A stretch of 64,000 bases of DNA, from the NCBI GenBank assembly GCA_016191815.1, contig JACPVI010000014.1:1-64000 (forward strand). Direction: 5' to 3'. This DNA is from Myxococcales bacterium (GTDB lineage: Bacteria; Myxococcota; Myxococcia; Myxococcales; Myxococcaceae). Positions 27,236-35,354 of the stretch are shown here, in pieces. The translations under genes were made by a program, and so were the position numbers. The notes under the pieces are model-generated. The model saw only the letters and a list, made by a program, of their open reading frames with translations. It searched no databases and was not told where the DNA came from. Numbering within the stretch: the first letter of the stretch is position 1; the number at the start of each line of letters is the position of its first letter.

Positions 27236-28483
27236 GTGGGCGAGCGCCAGAGATCGCGGCGGCATTGGGTCCTCCTGCTCTCTGCAGCCCTGACGGCTGC
27301 CGGCGCAGGTGCTCAGACAATCTCCCCAGACGGCGAAGGGCCGTCCGCCGGGGGCCGCGCCTCGGGAAGCTTGCACTGGGCACTGTTCGCCGGCTGCGAC
27401 GTGCAGGGCAGCGCGCGGGGAGGCGCCCAGTGCTTCGGCGCCAACTGGCTCTCGGCGGCGGGGCACGTCCGGTGGGCCGGAGGGGAGCTGGGGGCGCGGC
27501 TGATGCTCAGCCTGGAGCCGCTGACGGTGGGTGCCCGCGGCTATCCGCTGCTGTTGCAGACCGGGGAGAGCTTCGAGGGTGAGCCGCTGCACGACCGGCA
27601 GCATCCGCACGACCTGTTCATGGAGGCGGCACTCCTCTACACGGCGAGGATCGGGGAGGAGCACCTTGCCCGCTTCTACGCCGCTCCGGTGGGTGCGCCG
27701 GCCCTTGGGCCGGTCGCCTATCCGCATCGCGCGTCGGCAGCCTCGGACCCCTTCGCTCCACTAGGGCACCACTGGCAGGACTCGACCCACATCAGCTTCG
27801 GCGTGCTGAACGCGGCCGTCCTCTCGGAGCGGGCCACCGTGGACGTGTCCTGGTTCAACGGCCGAGAACCCGACGAGCGCAGGTTCGACTTCGATCTGAG
27901 ACCGCCCGACTCTTTCTCCGCACGAGTCACCGCCAGCCCTGCGAGCTCCCTCAGCCTCCAGGGCTCGTTCGGCTATCTCCGCAGCCCCGAGGAGTTGGAG
28001 CCGGAGATCAGCGTCCACCGGATCACCGCGTCGGCGACCTACCAGGGACGTTTCGCAGACGAAGGAGCCCTGGCGGTCACCGCATTGATCGGGAGGAACG
28101 TGCCCTCGCAGGGTCCGCCCTCGAGCGCCTGGCTCCTCGAGGCCAACCTGGATGCAGATGGCCGAAACACGCTCTTTGGCAGAGCCGAGCTCGTCGAAAA
28201 GATCGGACACGATCTCGTGTTGCGGCCGGAGCAGGGCGAGCAGGTGTTCCCGATCGGCAGTCTCGCGCTCGGGTACCTCCGGCGGTTTCCCCTCACCCGC
28301 TGGCTGGAGGCCGGCATCGGAGCGCGTGGCGCGCTCAACTTCGTCGGCGCGGAGCTGGGGAGCTACTACGGAACGCGCACTCCGCCCGGGGGAATGGTGT
28401 TTTTTCTCCTGAGGCCCGCGCCTCCACCCGCCGGCGCGGAGCAGCCGCACGAGCGGCACGGCGCAGCTCGGACCGGGAGGTGA
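27236..28483 (+). CDS. Putative outer-membrane protein with HDRQHPHD motif
   Basis: The product is 415 residues from GTG 27236. It has a signal-like N-terminus (RHWVLLLSAALTAAGAGAQ), then alternating polar/hydrophobic strands typical of an outer-membrane barrel. A distinctive LHDRQHPHDLFMEAALLYT lies near residue 120 and HHWQDSTHISFGVLNAAV near 180. The clustered His/Asp could bind metal, and related proteins with this phrase occur in Proteobacteria and Acidobacteria without an assigned function. The start codon is weakly supported. Confidence 0.6.
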   Translation: MGERQRSRRHWVLLLSAALTAAGAGAQTISPDGEGPSAGGRASGSLHWALFAGCDVQGSARGGAQCFGANWLSAAGHVRWAGGELGARLMLSLEPLTVGARGYPLLLQTGESFEGEPLHDRQHPHDLFMEAALLYTARIGEEHLARFYAAPVGAPALGPVAYPHRASAASDPFAPLGHHWQDSTHISFGVLNAAVLSERATVDVSWFNGREPDERRFDFDLRPPDSFSARVTASPASSLSLQGSFGYLRSPEELEPEISVHRITASATYQGRFADEGALAVTALIGRNVPSQGPPSSAWLLEANLDADGRNTLFGRAELVEKIGHDLVLRPEQGEQVFPIGSLALGYLRRFPLTRWLEAGIGARGALNFVGAELGSYYGTRTPPGGMVFFLLRPAPPPAGAEQPHERHGAARTGR

Positions 28484-28522
28484 TCGGGTGCGGTGGTCTC
28501 TCGGAGCAGCGAGCACTCTTTT

Positions 28523-28550
28523 GGTCGACGGCTCGCCGGCAGCCGTCACC
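28523..28550. terminator. Bidirectional terminator-like hairpin
   Basis: Arms GACGGCT (28527-28533) and AGCCGTC (28541-28547) enclose a 7-nt loop; three more base pairs continue outside a one-base bulge. It lies between the convergent genes ending at 28483 and 28560, where a shared terminator is expected. Confidence 0.5.
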
Positions 28551-28559
28551 AACACTGCT

Positions 28560-29264
28560 TCACGGTTGAAGGGTCATGATGAACAGGTCGTAGTAATGCT
28601 CGGGGAGAAGGGCATCGCCGTATGGCTCAGGGCCGGGCACGGCCCGAACGAAGCCAGTGCCAAAATCGACTTCGCCGTTGAACGCTCCCGCGACGGCAAT
28701 CGCGTCTGGGAGGGCAGCGAGTCGCGCCGTCAGAAAAGGCACGCATGAGTACCTCGGGTCCCCCGTTTGCTTCCGTGAGATGGGGACTTGTCTCGTCCAA
28801 GCAATTTGTCCGTCAGGCGTGAGATGGACAATGCGCCATGGCTGGGTGCAGTCGTAGCCGTCAACAGCCTCGGCGACGACGACGCCACCCTTGGGGTGCG
28901 GCGCCATCGCATAGACTTCGCGAAAGAGTCTGAGCCAGAGCGGCCTGCCATCGGACGAAGCGGCAGCAACGAATGGTTTGGCGTCCGGGGTGCCATGGAC
29001 GCTGACGAGCGCCAATCGCTCCCCCGCCTCCACCACCAGCCCGCCTACCTCGTCCATCGTAGGGGCGTTGAAGATCCGGAGGCTCAGCAAGTCCCCCGGA
29101 GCTGCCCACGGCCGAGTGCGACTGAGGGAGCTGGCAGGCAATGCCTCACTCCCAGAGGGTTCCGGTACTGGGGCAGCTTCGGGCTCGCTGGGCACCGCGA
29201 CCGACGTTGCCTGCTGACAGGGCACCGCCAAGAAGCCCAAGACGACGAAGCTGCCCCACCGCAT
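28560..29264 (-). CDS. Lipoprotein of unknown function
   Basis: The product is 234 residues from ATG 29264 behind GAGAGGAG. Signal and lipobox are MRWGSFVVLGFLAVPC (Cys 16). A Pro/Glu/Ser-rich linker leads to a domain with repeated strand patterns (GGLVVEAGERLALVSVHG, YAMAPHPKGGVVVAEAVDG, ALPDAIAVAGAFNGEVDFG), like a few blades of a beta-propeller. At about 180 residues it is too short for a complete propeller, so it may be a remnant or may assemble. A decayed reading frame lies directly upstream. Confidence 0.6.
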   Translation of the reverse strand: MRWGSFVVLGFLAVPCQQATSVAVPSEPEAAPVPEPSGSEALPASSLSRTRPWAAPGDLLSLRIFNAPTMDEVGGLVVEAGERLALVSVHGTPDAKPFVAAASSDGRPLWLRLFREVYAMAPHPKGGVVVAEAVDGYDCTQPWRIVHLTPDGQIAWTRQVPISRKQTGDPRYSCVPFLTARLAALPDAIAVAGAFNGEVDFGTGFVRAVPGPEPYGDALLPEHYYDLFIMTLQP

Positions 29265-29279
29265 TTGGCTCCTCTCAGT

Positions 29280-29530
29280 TTCGCTTCACGAAGCCGTCTG
29301 TCGAGCCGCCGTACGGCTGCCCCGGAATCTGCCCATCGGCGTACCCCGCTACCCGGCCCCGAGCAGGCGATGCCTCCCGTTCGTCGTCTCATAGTTGGCC
29401 GACTGCGAGTCGTACGGGCAAGCGTATTGCCCGTCGCGGGCCCCGCAGTTGGTGTAGCGGTACTGGTACAAGTTGTTCCCGCTGAAGTCGCCGTTCCAGA
29501 GCACCTGACCGTGGGCACGGCTGGCGTGCA
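29280..29530 (-). pseudogene. Decayed fragment of a secreted protein
   Basis: One minus-strand frame reads GQVLWNGDFSGNNLYQYRY, TNCGARDGQYACPYDSQSAN and a stop. A second frame just after gives YADGQIPGQPYGGSTDGFVK and a stop, a plausible C-terminus. Neither has a start or a full domain, so this is best read as a frameshifted remnant. The opening resembles exported polysaccharide-lyase-like proteins, but the match is too short to be sure. Confidence 0.4.
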
Positions 29531-29539
29531 GCGCAAGGA

Positions 29540-29693
29540 GACGACGGCCAGCTCGAGCGCACCGTCTCGGTGCCGGAGGGCGGCGAGGCGGTGGTGCGCT
29601 TCGCCGAGCTCGAGTGGACTCCGGTGCCGAAGGTCGCGATGAAGGGGGGCTCACTGCTGACCGCATACCTGGGCGGCACCGCGTCCACGGGCA
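29540..29693 (+). repeat. 154-bp copy of an internal part of the caspase-family gene
   Basis: This segment matches 36302-36455 at 152 of 154 positions in the same orientation; the two differences are a G/C near 29575 and an A/G near 29652. The source encodes an internal portion of the caspase-like protein (VSVPEGGEAVVRFAELEW to LLTAYLGGTAST). Both ends are abrupt, so it is a displaced fragment, not a gene. Confidence 0.9.
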
Positions 29694-29721
29694 GCCTGGC
29701 GGCGTCGAGGACGAGCAGAGG
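29694..29721 (-). repeat. 28-bp copy of an oxidoreductase gene segment
   Basis: Exact 28-bp match to 32670-32697, which encodes the CSSSTPPGP motif of the FAD oxidoreductase remnant. It abuts the caspase-gene copy with no spacer, and CSSSTPPG can still be read here on the minus strand. Confidence 0.7.
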
Positions 29722-29844
29722 CCGCCCGCGCCAAGCTGGAGCTGGGGGAGCGCGAGGGTGCGCCTGTAGCCTTACTCGTAGGCGAGCAAGCAACAGCGGC
29801 TCCGGGAGGCCCCTCGGTCATCCCACTCGTCAAGGGAGCTGAGC

Positions 29845-30255
29845 TCACCCGGCCGCGGCGCGCTCGGCCACGGCCAGTACGGCACGAGCGCCTTCGAGGG
29901 CCTTCTCCGCTTCGGCGCGACCGTATTCCTCGGTGGGGATGAAGTCCTCGTCACCGTAAAAGCTGAATTCACGCTCCTTCCTCAGGATCGAGGAGATGTC
30001 GGCGACCATTGCGAGCTCTTTCCGGATCGCTTCCGGGAAGAGCCGGGCGTTCTCCAGGAGAATGCTGCCGACGTCATGCCACTTCGGTGGCTCGATACCA
30101 ACCCGCCGGAGCATCGACTTGGTCGCCAGCTCCACCAATTCCTGCGCCTCCCGCACCACGTCCGAGTGGCCGCCTCTCGCGAGGAGAAGCTCCAGCACCT
30201 CCAGCCGCAGCCGAGCCTTGACGAGGTAGGCTTGCGCCAGGCTGCCCGCGGTCAT
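29845..30255 (-). CDS. HEPN-domain protein
   Basis: The product is 136 residues from ATG 30255, which overlaps the nucleotidyltransferase stop by ATGA; a longer start exists but is less likely. The all-helical protein carries the signature DVVREAQELVELATKSMLRR, VGIEPPKWHDVGSILL and LRKEREFSFYGDEDFIPTEE. This closely follows the HEPN family (PF05168) usually paired with MNT enzymes. The RX4-6H RNase motif of the toxic HEPN group is not present in that exact spacing, as the Arg precedes the conserved His by nine positions. It is likely the HEPN half of an MNT/HEPN module. Confidence 0.85.
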   Translation of the reverse strand: MTAGSLAQAYLVKARLRLEVLELLLARGGHSDVVREAQELVELATKSMLRRVGIEPPKWHDVGSILLENARLFPEAIRKELAMVADISSILRKEREFSFYGDEDFIPTEEYGRAEAEKALEGARAVLAVAERAAAG

Positions 30256-30746
30256 AGCTCGATCACCTCGCCGGGCTTGTAGTCGGGCTTGAGCAGCCAG
30301 TACCACCGGGTGCCCCGCCAGACGCGACGCGAGCCGAGCTCGCGCATTCGTCCCCGCAGCCGCTCGAGGATCGCAGCGAAGATGCCGCCCCGGTCGATCA
30401 CCAGCCTGGCGTCCTCCACCATGTCCAAAAACAGCGGGCTGCCTCGCTGCGCATCCTCCGGGGTCTTGAGCACTGGCGAGAGGTAGGTCTGCACGCCCGC
30501 CCGCCTGGCCTCCTCGAGCGCCGGAGTGAGCGCGCGCTCCACGGCGAGGAACTCGGCGACCCGGTGCATGCGGCCCGGCGGAAGCCCTCGGGCGATCAGC
30601 AACACGTCGAGGTCCGAGTCGGGGCGTGCCTTCCCTCTCCCGACGGAGCCGAACACCACCAGGCTCAGCAGGCGATCGCCGTAGACCTGCTCCGCCGTCT
30701 CGGCCAGCGCTGCGATGAGCTTGTCGAAGGTCTCGGCGGTGGTCAC
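30252..30746 (-). CDS. MNT nucleotidyltransferase, partner of the HEPN protein
   Basis: The product is 164 residues from GTG 30746. The polymerase-beta-type nucleotidyltransferase motif is complete in LVVFGSVGRGKARPDSDLDV, with the GS and the two Asp needed for metal-ATP binding. The C-terminal half (LFLDMVEDARLVIDRGG, RVWRGTRWYWLLKPDYKPG) is typical of the long MNT type that travels with HEPN genes. In studied systems the MNT enzyme modifies and silences its HEPN partner. It starts 31 bp after the kinase-HD gene on the same strand. Confidence 0.87.
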   Translation of the reverse strand: MTTAETFDKLIAALAETAEQVYGDRLLSLVVFGSVGRGKARPDSDLDVLLIARGLPPGRMHRVAEFLAVERALTPALEEARRAGVQTYLSPVLKTPEDAQRGSPLFLDMVEDARLVIDRGGIFAAILERLRGRMRELGSRRVWRGTRWYWLLKPDYKPGEVIEL

Positions 30747-30777
30747 CGACTCAGAATAGGGACCGCTCCCCAGGGGG

Positions 30778-32232
30778 TCAAACCCGGCTTGCCGTGACCA
30801 TGCCCTCTAGCGCCGAGATCACCCGTTCCAGCTCGCCAAGGATGCGGCCGGGCGCATTGGCGACGCGGTACGCATCGAGCAACGCGCGGTAGTTCCAAAG
30901 GGTGTCCTCCTTGGAGGCCTTGAACCGGTCGAAAACCACGTCCCCTGCCTGGCGCAGGTCGAGCAGCGTCTCTCGGGCGTTGTGCAGCTTGTCCGCCGCG
31001 GAGACCAAGACCACCGACGGGTTCTTCTCTTCCTTCACGCGGGCGTGGTAGCGCAGCTTGCGCTCGCGCCACGGTGGCTTCGGGGTCTGGTCGGTGTCGC
31101 TGCAGGCGGCGACGATCTCGGCCACCTGCCGCCCGAAGCGCCTGCGGATCTCCGCCTGGGTTCGCTGTCCACCCTGGTCTTCAACCGCGTCGTGGAGGAG
31201 AGCGGCGATCATCTCGTCCTCGGTCCCTCCGGCTTCCCCGACCAGCGCCGCCACTGCGAGCAGGTGGGTGCTGTATGGGATTGCCGTCCCCTTCCGGGGC
31301 TGGTCCCGATGAAGCGCCCCCGCATACGCCAGCGCCTGATCGAAGCGGGGCCCGCCCCCGAGCGGCAGGGCCTCGAACAACCAGCGCATCAGCGTCGGCT
31401 GTGTGAGAAAGCAGGAGAGGTTGTCAGGCCCGCGTTCCTCGTTCCTCCGCTCAGCCACCTTCGCGTCACAGGTTACGCCGACGAGCTCGACGCGGTAGCC
31501 GCGTTGCTTCAGCGCACGGGCAATCCACTCGCCGCACCCCTCGCTCCAGGGAATGAACTCGAGCACGACGTTCCACTTCTCGGACAGGGCCTTCCGAGCG
31601 ATCTCTCGCCCAACCTGCTCGAGCCGGGCGCGAATATCGCCCGGGATCTCCGCCTCCCCGCGGGTGAGCGAGCGGTAGATGTCGGCCGGATCCAGGGTCA
31701 CCCAGCCATCGCCGTACTGCTCCTTGCGGAGGCGCGTCTTGCCCGCGGCCACCGTACCGATGACCAGCACCGCAGTCGGAGTGGCCTCGCGGCGGGCGGT
31801 CGCAAACGCGGCCCCGACGGCCTCCTCGACCGCAACGCCTGCCCTGCCGTTCCCGTCCCCGAGCGGCAGGTCCAGTGGAGCCCGCTCCTGATTCTCTACG
31901 CATCGGTCGCAGAAGCTGGCGAGCCGAACCTCGGTCGCGATGTGCATCTCCCCTCCCGGCCCCACCACGGTGAGCTCCTCGGTGACGTGGTGCCACACGT
32001 CCGCTCGGATCGGGGGAGCCGCGCAGAGAATGCAACGGTCGGCCGGCTCTGGCCACGGGTAGCTCGCGGTGCGCCCTTGCTCCAGCGAGCAACCCGGGCA
32101 CGCCTGGTCCAACGCCTCACTCGAGGCGATCTCCAGCGAGCCGCCATCGCGCCGCAGCTCGCGGCGCGAGCGCACCGTCATCCATTGGCCCGGGGAGATC
32201 TCCCGATCGCAGAAAGAGCAGGGGAACTGCAT
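30778..32232 (-). CDS. Zinc-ribbon / zeta-like kinase / RelA-SpoT-type HD fusion protein
   Basis: The product is 484 residues from ATG 32232 behind AGGAGGTG. Residues 1-125 have four Cys-x2-Cys sites (CSFC, CPGC, CILC, CDRC), suggesting two zinc ribbons. Residues about 155-310 are a P-loop kinase: VLVIGTVAAGKTRLRKEQYG (Walker A GTVAAGKT), Asp in WVTLDPADIYRSLT, then an Arg-rich lid, resembling zeta-toxin kinases. Residues about 320-450 match the HD hydrolase of RelA/SpoT and small alarmone hydrolases: FDQALAYAGALHRDQPRKG, HLLAVAALV, LLHDAVEDQGG and VSAADKLHNARE. No synthetase domain is present. The combination implies nucleotide phosphorylation and alarmone-type pyrophosphate hydrolysis in one protein. 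It leads an operon with MNT and HEPN genes. Confidence 0.8.
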   Translation of the reverse strand: MQFPCSFCDREISPGQWMTVRSRRELRRDGGSLEIASSEALDQACPGCSLEQGRTASYPWPEPADRCILCAAPPIRADVWHHVTEELTVVGPGGEMHIATEVRLASFCDRCVENQERAPLDLPLGDGNGRAGVAVEEAVGAAFATARREATPTAVLVIGTVAAGKTRLRKEQYGDGWVTLDPADIYRSLTRGEAEIPGDIRARLEQVGREIARKALSEKWNVVLEFIPWSEGCGEWIARALKQRGYRVELVGVTCDAKVAERRNEERGPDNLSCFLTQPTLMRWLFEALPLGGGPRFDQALAYAGALHRDQPRKGTAIPYSTHLLAVAALVGEAGGTEDEMIAALLHDAVEDQGGQRTQAEIRRRFGRQVAEIVAACSDTDQTPKPPWRERKLRYHARVKEEKNPSVVLVSAADKLHNARETLLDLRQAGDVVFDRFKASKEDTLWNYRALLDAYRVANAPGRILGELERVISALEGMVTASRV

Positions 32233-32588
32233 GCCGCACCTCCTGAGCCAGTCGAACGCCGCTCCTACGCCTGAGCAACCCTGTCAGCGAATGTACACGA
32301 AGTAGCGATCGCCCAACCCCCCGCACCAGTCGGCTTCCGCGATCTCCCACCGCGCATGGGACAGAATTCGCCGTGAGAATACGGCAGATAGGGCGGTTCG
32401 GGTGAACTTCCCCAGGGAAGGATGCGGGGACCTGGTGGGCGACCGGGCGGGGAGGGAGCGCCGTTTGAACGCGGGGGCGAGTCGCTCTCCCTGTGCAGCG
32501 GGGCCCGGCTCGTCGAGCCTGGGCGGGCGGACGGCGTCGAAGCGCAGGTCGCCCTCCTCCTCCTTGCGGAAGACGGCCGAGGGCGCCG
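32233..32588. other. 356-bp region without a recognisable gene
   Basis: This stretch lies between the truncated oxidoreductase and the kinase-HD gene. A minus-strand frame crosses it but has no family-like sequence and no start. It probably holds the promoter of the kinase-HD operon plus decayed DNA. Confidence 0.45.
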
Positions 32589-33077
32589 TCAAGTAGGCCT
32601 TCCCCGGAGCGCCTTGCCGGAAAGCGCGGCCTCCGCCGCCAGAAACCCGCACATCCCATGCACTCCCGGGCCTGGCGGCGTCGAGGACGAGCAGAGGAAG
32701 ATGCGCTCGTCGGGTGTGGAGTAGGGGTTGAGCCGAAGCGTCGGGCGCGCAAGGAGCTGGAGCCCGACGCAGGCGCCCCCGGCCACGTCGCCTCCAACGC
32801 AGTTGGGGTTGTATTGCTCGAGATCACGAGGCGAGCGCACCGGCCGCGCGAGCACCCTCTTCTTGAAGCCCGGGGCGAAGCGCTCGAGCTGAGCCTCGAT
32901 GCGGGAGGCCACGTCGAGCTCCGAGGCGTTGGGCACGTGGCAGTAGCTCCAGACGGTGTGATGTCCCTCCGGCGCACGGCTCGGGTCGAACAGGCTCGGC
33001 TGCGCCACCAGCACGAAGGGCCGTTCGGACACCTCGCGCCGGCTAATTGCCGCCTCGGAGGCGGCGATCTCCTCGAA
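32589..33077 (-). pseudogene. C-terminal fragment of a phytoene-desaturase-like FAD oxidoreductase
   Basis: The frame gives about 162 residues of the C-terminal half of a CrtI-type NAD(P)/FAD oxidoreductase: RPFVLVAQPSLFDPSRAPEG, HTVWSYCHVPNA, RFAPGFKKRVLARPV, DLEQYNPNCVGGDVAGGA, RLNPYSTPDERIFLCSSSTP and GVHGMCGFLAAEAA. The FAD-binding N-terminus is missing; a TAA lies directly upstream at 33078-33080 and transposase sequence follows within 25 bp. It is a 5'-truncated remnant, presumably inactive. Confidence 0.8.
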
Positions 33078-33097
33078 TTATGCGGAGCACTGCATAA

Positions 33098-33241
33098 GCC
33101 GTGGAAGTTCGTGAGGTGCACCCTCGCGGGCGGTATCAGCGTCACCAGGCGCTTCACCAGTTGTGCCGCCGTCAGCACCAACAGCTCGCCTCGCTTCGTC
33201 TGGTAGACGTACTTGCCGTCCTCGCGCCGGGAGAGCCTCCA
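33098..33241 (-). mobile_element. IS91-like transposase C-terminal fragment
   Basis: About 48 residues read WRLSRREDGKYVYQTKRG, LLVLTAAQLVKRLVTLIPPA and RVHLTNFHG. This matches the stretch near the end of Y2-type (IS91/IS801-like) transposases, where a Gly-Lys-Val-type strand, a Leu-rich helix and IPPPRxHLxxxHG recur. The catalytic His/Tyr region is absent on both sides and no ends were found. It borders the truncated oxidoreductase, so the element probably took part in the rearrangement. Confidence 0.6.
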
Positions 33242-33380
33242 TTCGGCAACAGGCCCTCGGAGGCGGGGATGGTGGTGGTGATGCTGCTGTGCAGCCCCAC
33301 ACGAGTCGCACGGCTCGACCGACTCGGCTCGGGCCAAACCGGGGCCGCGCTCCCGCTGACGGCCGTCCCCTTCCGAGCCG

Positions 33381-33986
33381 TCAGGGACACTGTCCAGTGC
33401 CCGGAATGCAGCGGCCGTCCGCGCAGGCGGTGAACGGAGCATCGGGGCAGACGCCGCCCAGGCACGGGCAGCTGTCCACCTTGCCAGTGGCCGAGTTGCA
33501 ACAGGGCGCGTAGATGAGCGGCGCTCCGGCATCGGCGGGCGGACCTGCATCGGACCAGCCAGCTCCGCCGTCCAGGCCCGCGTCGGGCCCGCCGCCGTCG
33601 CCGGGGTAGATGACCCCGCCGTCGGAGACGGAGCCGGAATCCGGTCCGGGGCCGCCATCGCCCGGCGCACCTGCATCCTGGCCGCTGCCTCCTCCGCCCC
33701 CGCCCGCTCCTCCACCGCCGCCGGCGCCACCTCCGTAACCTCCGGAGCAGGCCGCCGGGGCTGCACCGATCGCGGCCTCACCGCACGCGCCTCCCGCGCA
33801 CGCCTGTAGCCCGTACCGGCAGGGTTGAGTCCCCGGGCAGACGCAGGTGCTCACCATGCCCTGCTGGCAGCAGACCGCGTAGTGCGGAGCCGAGCCGCCC
33901 GGCCCGTCGTCCTCGTAGAGCGGGTCGAGGCACGCCGGCGCCACACAGAGCGCCATGCCGAACGCGCACACCGCCACCGCACGCAT
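33381..33986 (-). CDS. Cys- and Gly/Asp-rich lipoprotein
   Basis: The product is 201 residues from ATG 33986. Signal and lipobox are MRAVAVCAFGMALCVAPAC. A Cys-rich segment (HYAVCCQQGMVSTCVCPG) is followed by a Gly-rich stretch and a long Asp/Gly/Ala linker, then a second Cys-rich segment (YAPCCNSATGKVDSCPCLGG). The two Cys-rich ends look like related copies. It is a typical myxobacterial surface lipoprotein without a known function. The start lacks a strong ribosome site. Confidence 0.65.
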   Translation of the reverse strand: MRAVAVCAFGMALCVAPACLDPLYEDDGPGGSAPHYAVCCQQGMVSTCVCPGTQPCRYGLQACAGGACGEAAIGAAPAACSGGYGGGAGGGGGAGGGGGGSGQDAGAPGDGGPGPDSGSVSDGGVIYPGDGGGPDAGLDGGAGWSDAGPPADAGAPLIYAPCCNSATGKVDSCPCLGGVCPDAPFTACADGRCIPGTGQCP

Positions 33987-34135
33987 GCCGGAGAGACCAC
34001 TTCGCACGAGGGTTGGACACCTTAGCCTCGCCGGGCGGGACATGCGCGGCCCTGACTGGGGTAACCTGCTCGGTCCTGTTCCCAACGATGGGCGCCGGCG
34101 TGTCCAACGCAGGGCGCCCGAGGTCGGGGCCTTTC

Positions 34136-34639
34136 ATGGCGAGCGGGCTGGGTGCTGACGAGCTCCGTGACCTCTATGAGGAATTCGCGCCGGTCGTCCA
34201 CCGGCGCGCCCTGGCGATGCTGCGGCGCGACGCCGACGCCTGGGACGTCGTCCAGGAGGTGTTCGAGCGCATGCTGCGGTCCGGCTTCAACTTCCGCCGC
34301 GAGGCCAGGCCGATGACCTACGTCTACCGGGTAACCACCAACGTGTGCCTGAACGCGCTTCGGGGCCGCAAGGTGCGGGAGCCGTCGGCCTCTTCCCCCG
34401 AGGAGCCCGCCGTCGATCAGGCCGCCGCGGAGGCCGCCGATCTCCTCGCCGCGCTCGCCGGGAGGCTCTCCGAGCGGCAGCTCCGGGTCGCCGCGCTCCA
34501 CTTCGTCGACGGCTTGACCCAGGAGGAGATCGGCCAGGTCCTCGACCTGTCGCGGAAGACCATCGGGCGCGAGCTGGAGGCGATCCGCTCCGAGGCTGCC
34601 GCGCTCGCCGGCGCGCCAGGAAGGGTGGAGCATGGCTGA
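34136..34639 (+). CDS. ECF-type RNA polymerase sigma factor
   Basis: The product is 167 residues from ATG 34136; an upstream open frame has no coding look. Region 2 is seen in LYEEFAPVVHRRALAMLRRD, DAWDVVQEVFERMLRSG and RPMTYVYRVTTNVCLNALRG. Region 4 is LSERQLRVAALHFVDGLTQE followed by EIGQVLDLSRKTIGRELEAI, a helix-turn-helix. The anti-sigma-like gene overlaps its end by 8 bp. The pair probably controls its own operon, which includes the caspase-family gene. Confidence 0.88.
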   Translation: MASGLGADELRDLYEEFAPVVHRRALAMLRRDADAWDVVQEVFERMLRSGFNFRREARPMTYVYRVTTNVCLNALRGRKVREPSASSPEEPAVDQAAAEAADLLAALAGRLSERQLRVAALHFVDGLTQEEIGQVLDLSRKTIGRELEAIRSEAAALAGAPGRVEHG

Positions 34640-35354
34640 GCACCTTTCCAACCTCGTGCTCGACGAGCTGGCCGCCGGGCTCGCGGCGCCGCCGGGCTCC
34701 CAAGCCCACGTGGACGGATGCGAGAGCTGCCGCACCCGCCTGGAGGCGATCGCGCGGGCTCGCGCCGAGGCAGTTGCCTCGCCGCGCTACCACGCCATTC
34801 ATGCCCAACTCAACTCCGCCCGCCCCTCCGCGCGGCCGTGGTGGCTGGCGCTCCTCGCTCCGCTTGCCGTGGCGGCGGTGCTGGCGCTCTTCGTGGCTTC
34901 TCCCGAGGAGCCGGGCTCCACCCGCACCAAGGGCGCGGCGACGGTGCGGGTGCTCAGGGGCCCTGACGGCGAGTCGATCTCCGCTGCGCGAATCGGCGAG
35001 CGCGTGGTGCTGGCGGTGGGAGCCGCTGGCCGTCCCTATGGCCTGGTGGCGGCGATCGACGCCGCCGGGACGGTGAGCGTGGTGTGGCCTGCGCGCGGAA
35101 GACTGAGCGAGAGAGTGCCCCCTGGGGCACAAGCGCGCCTGGAGCCAGGCTTCGAGGTGACTCCAGGCAGCACGCTGTTGCTCGCGGTCTTCTCCGAAAC
35201 GCCGATCGAGCTCGAGTCGGCGCGGCGCGCCATCGAGCGATCGGTCGAGGAGGTGCGCAAGGAAGGACGGAGCCCGCTCGAGGTGAGCCCCGAGCCGCTC
35301 CCCAGCGAGACAGCGAGGGCGCAGGCGCTGCTCGTGGTGGAGGGCTCTCGGTGA
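34632..35354 (+). CDS. Anti-sigma-factor-like membrane protein
   Basis: The product is 240 residues. The cytoplasmic N-terminus has a short zinc-finger-like motif (HVDGCESCRTRLEAI), as in zf-HC2 anti-sigma factors. One transmembrane helix (WWLALLAPLAVAAVLALFVA, about 75-95) follows. The outer domain (VRVLRGPDGESISAARIGER, RPYGLVAAIDAAGTVSVVWP) resembles DUF4384-type sensor regions. Its stop overlaps the GTG of the caspase-family gene by 4 bp. It probably holds the sigma factor until an envelope signal is sensed. Confidence 0.78.
   Translation: MAEHLSNLVLDELAAGLAAPPGSQAHVDGCESCRTRLEAIARARAEAVASPRYHAIHAQLNSARPSARPWWLALLAPLAVAAVLALFVASPEEPGSTRTKGAATVRVLRGPDGESISAARIGERVVLAVGAAGRPYGLVAAIDAAGTVSVVWPARGRLSERVPPGAQARLEPGFEVTPGSTLLLAVFSETPIELESARRAIERSVEEVRKEGRSPLEVSPEPLPSETARAQALLVVEGSR

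Noticed and set aside
32117-33781. Long minus-strand frame spanning the oxidoreductase and kinase-HD gene starts
   Set aside because: Only the short segment 33098-33241 is family-like; the rest is Arg/Pro/Ala-rich shadow of genes in other frames.
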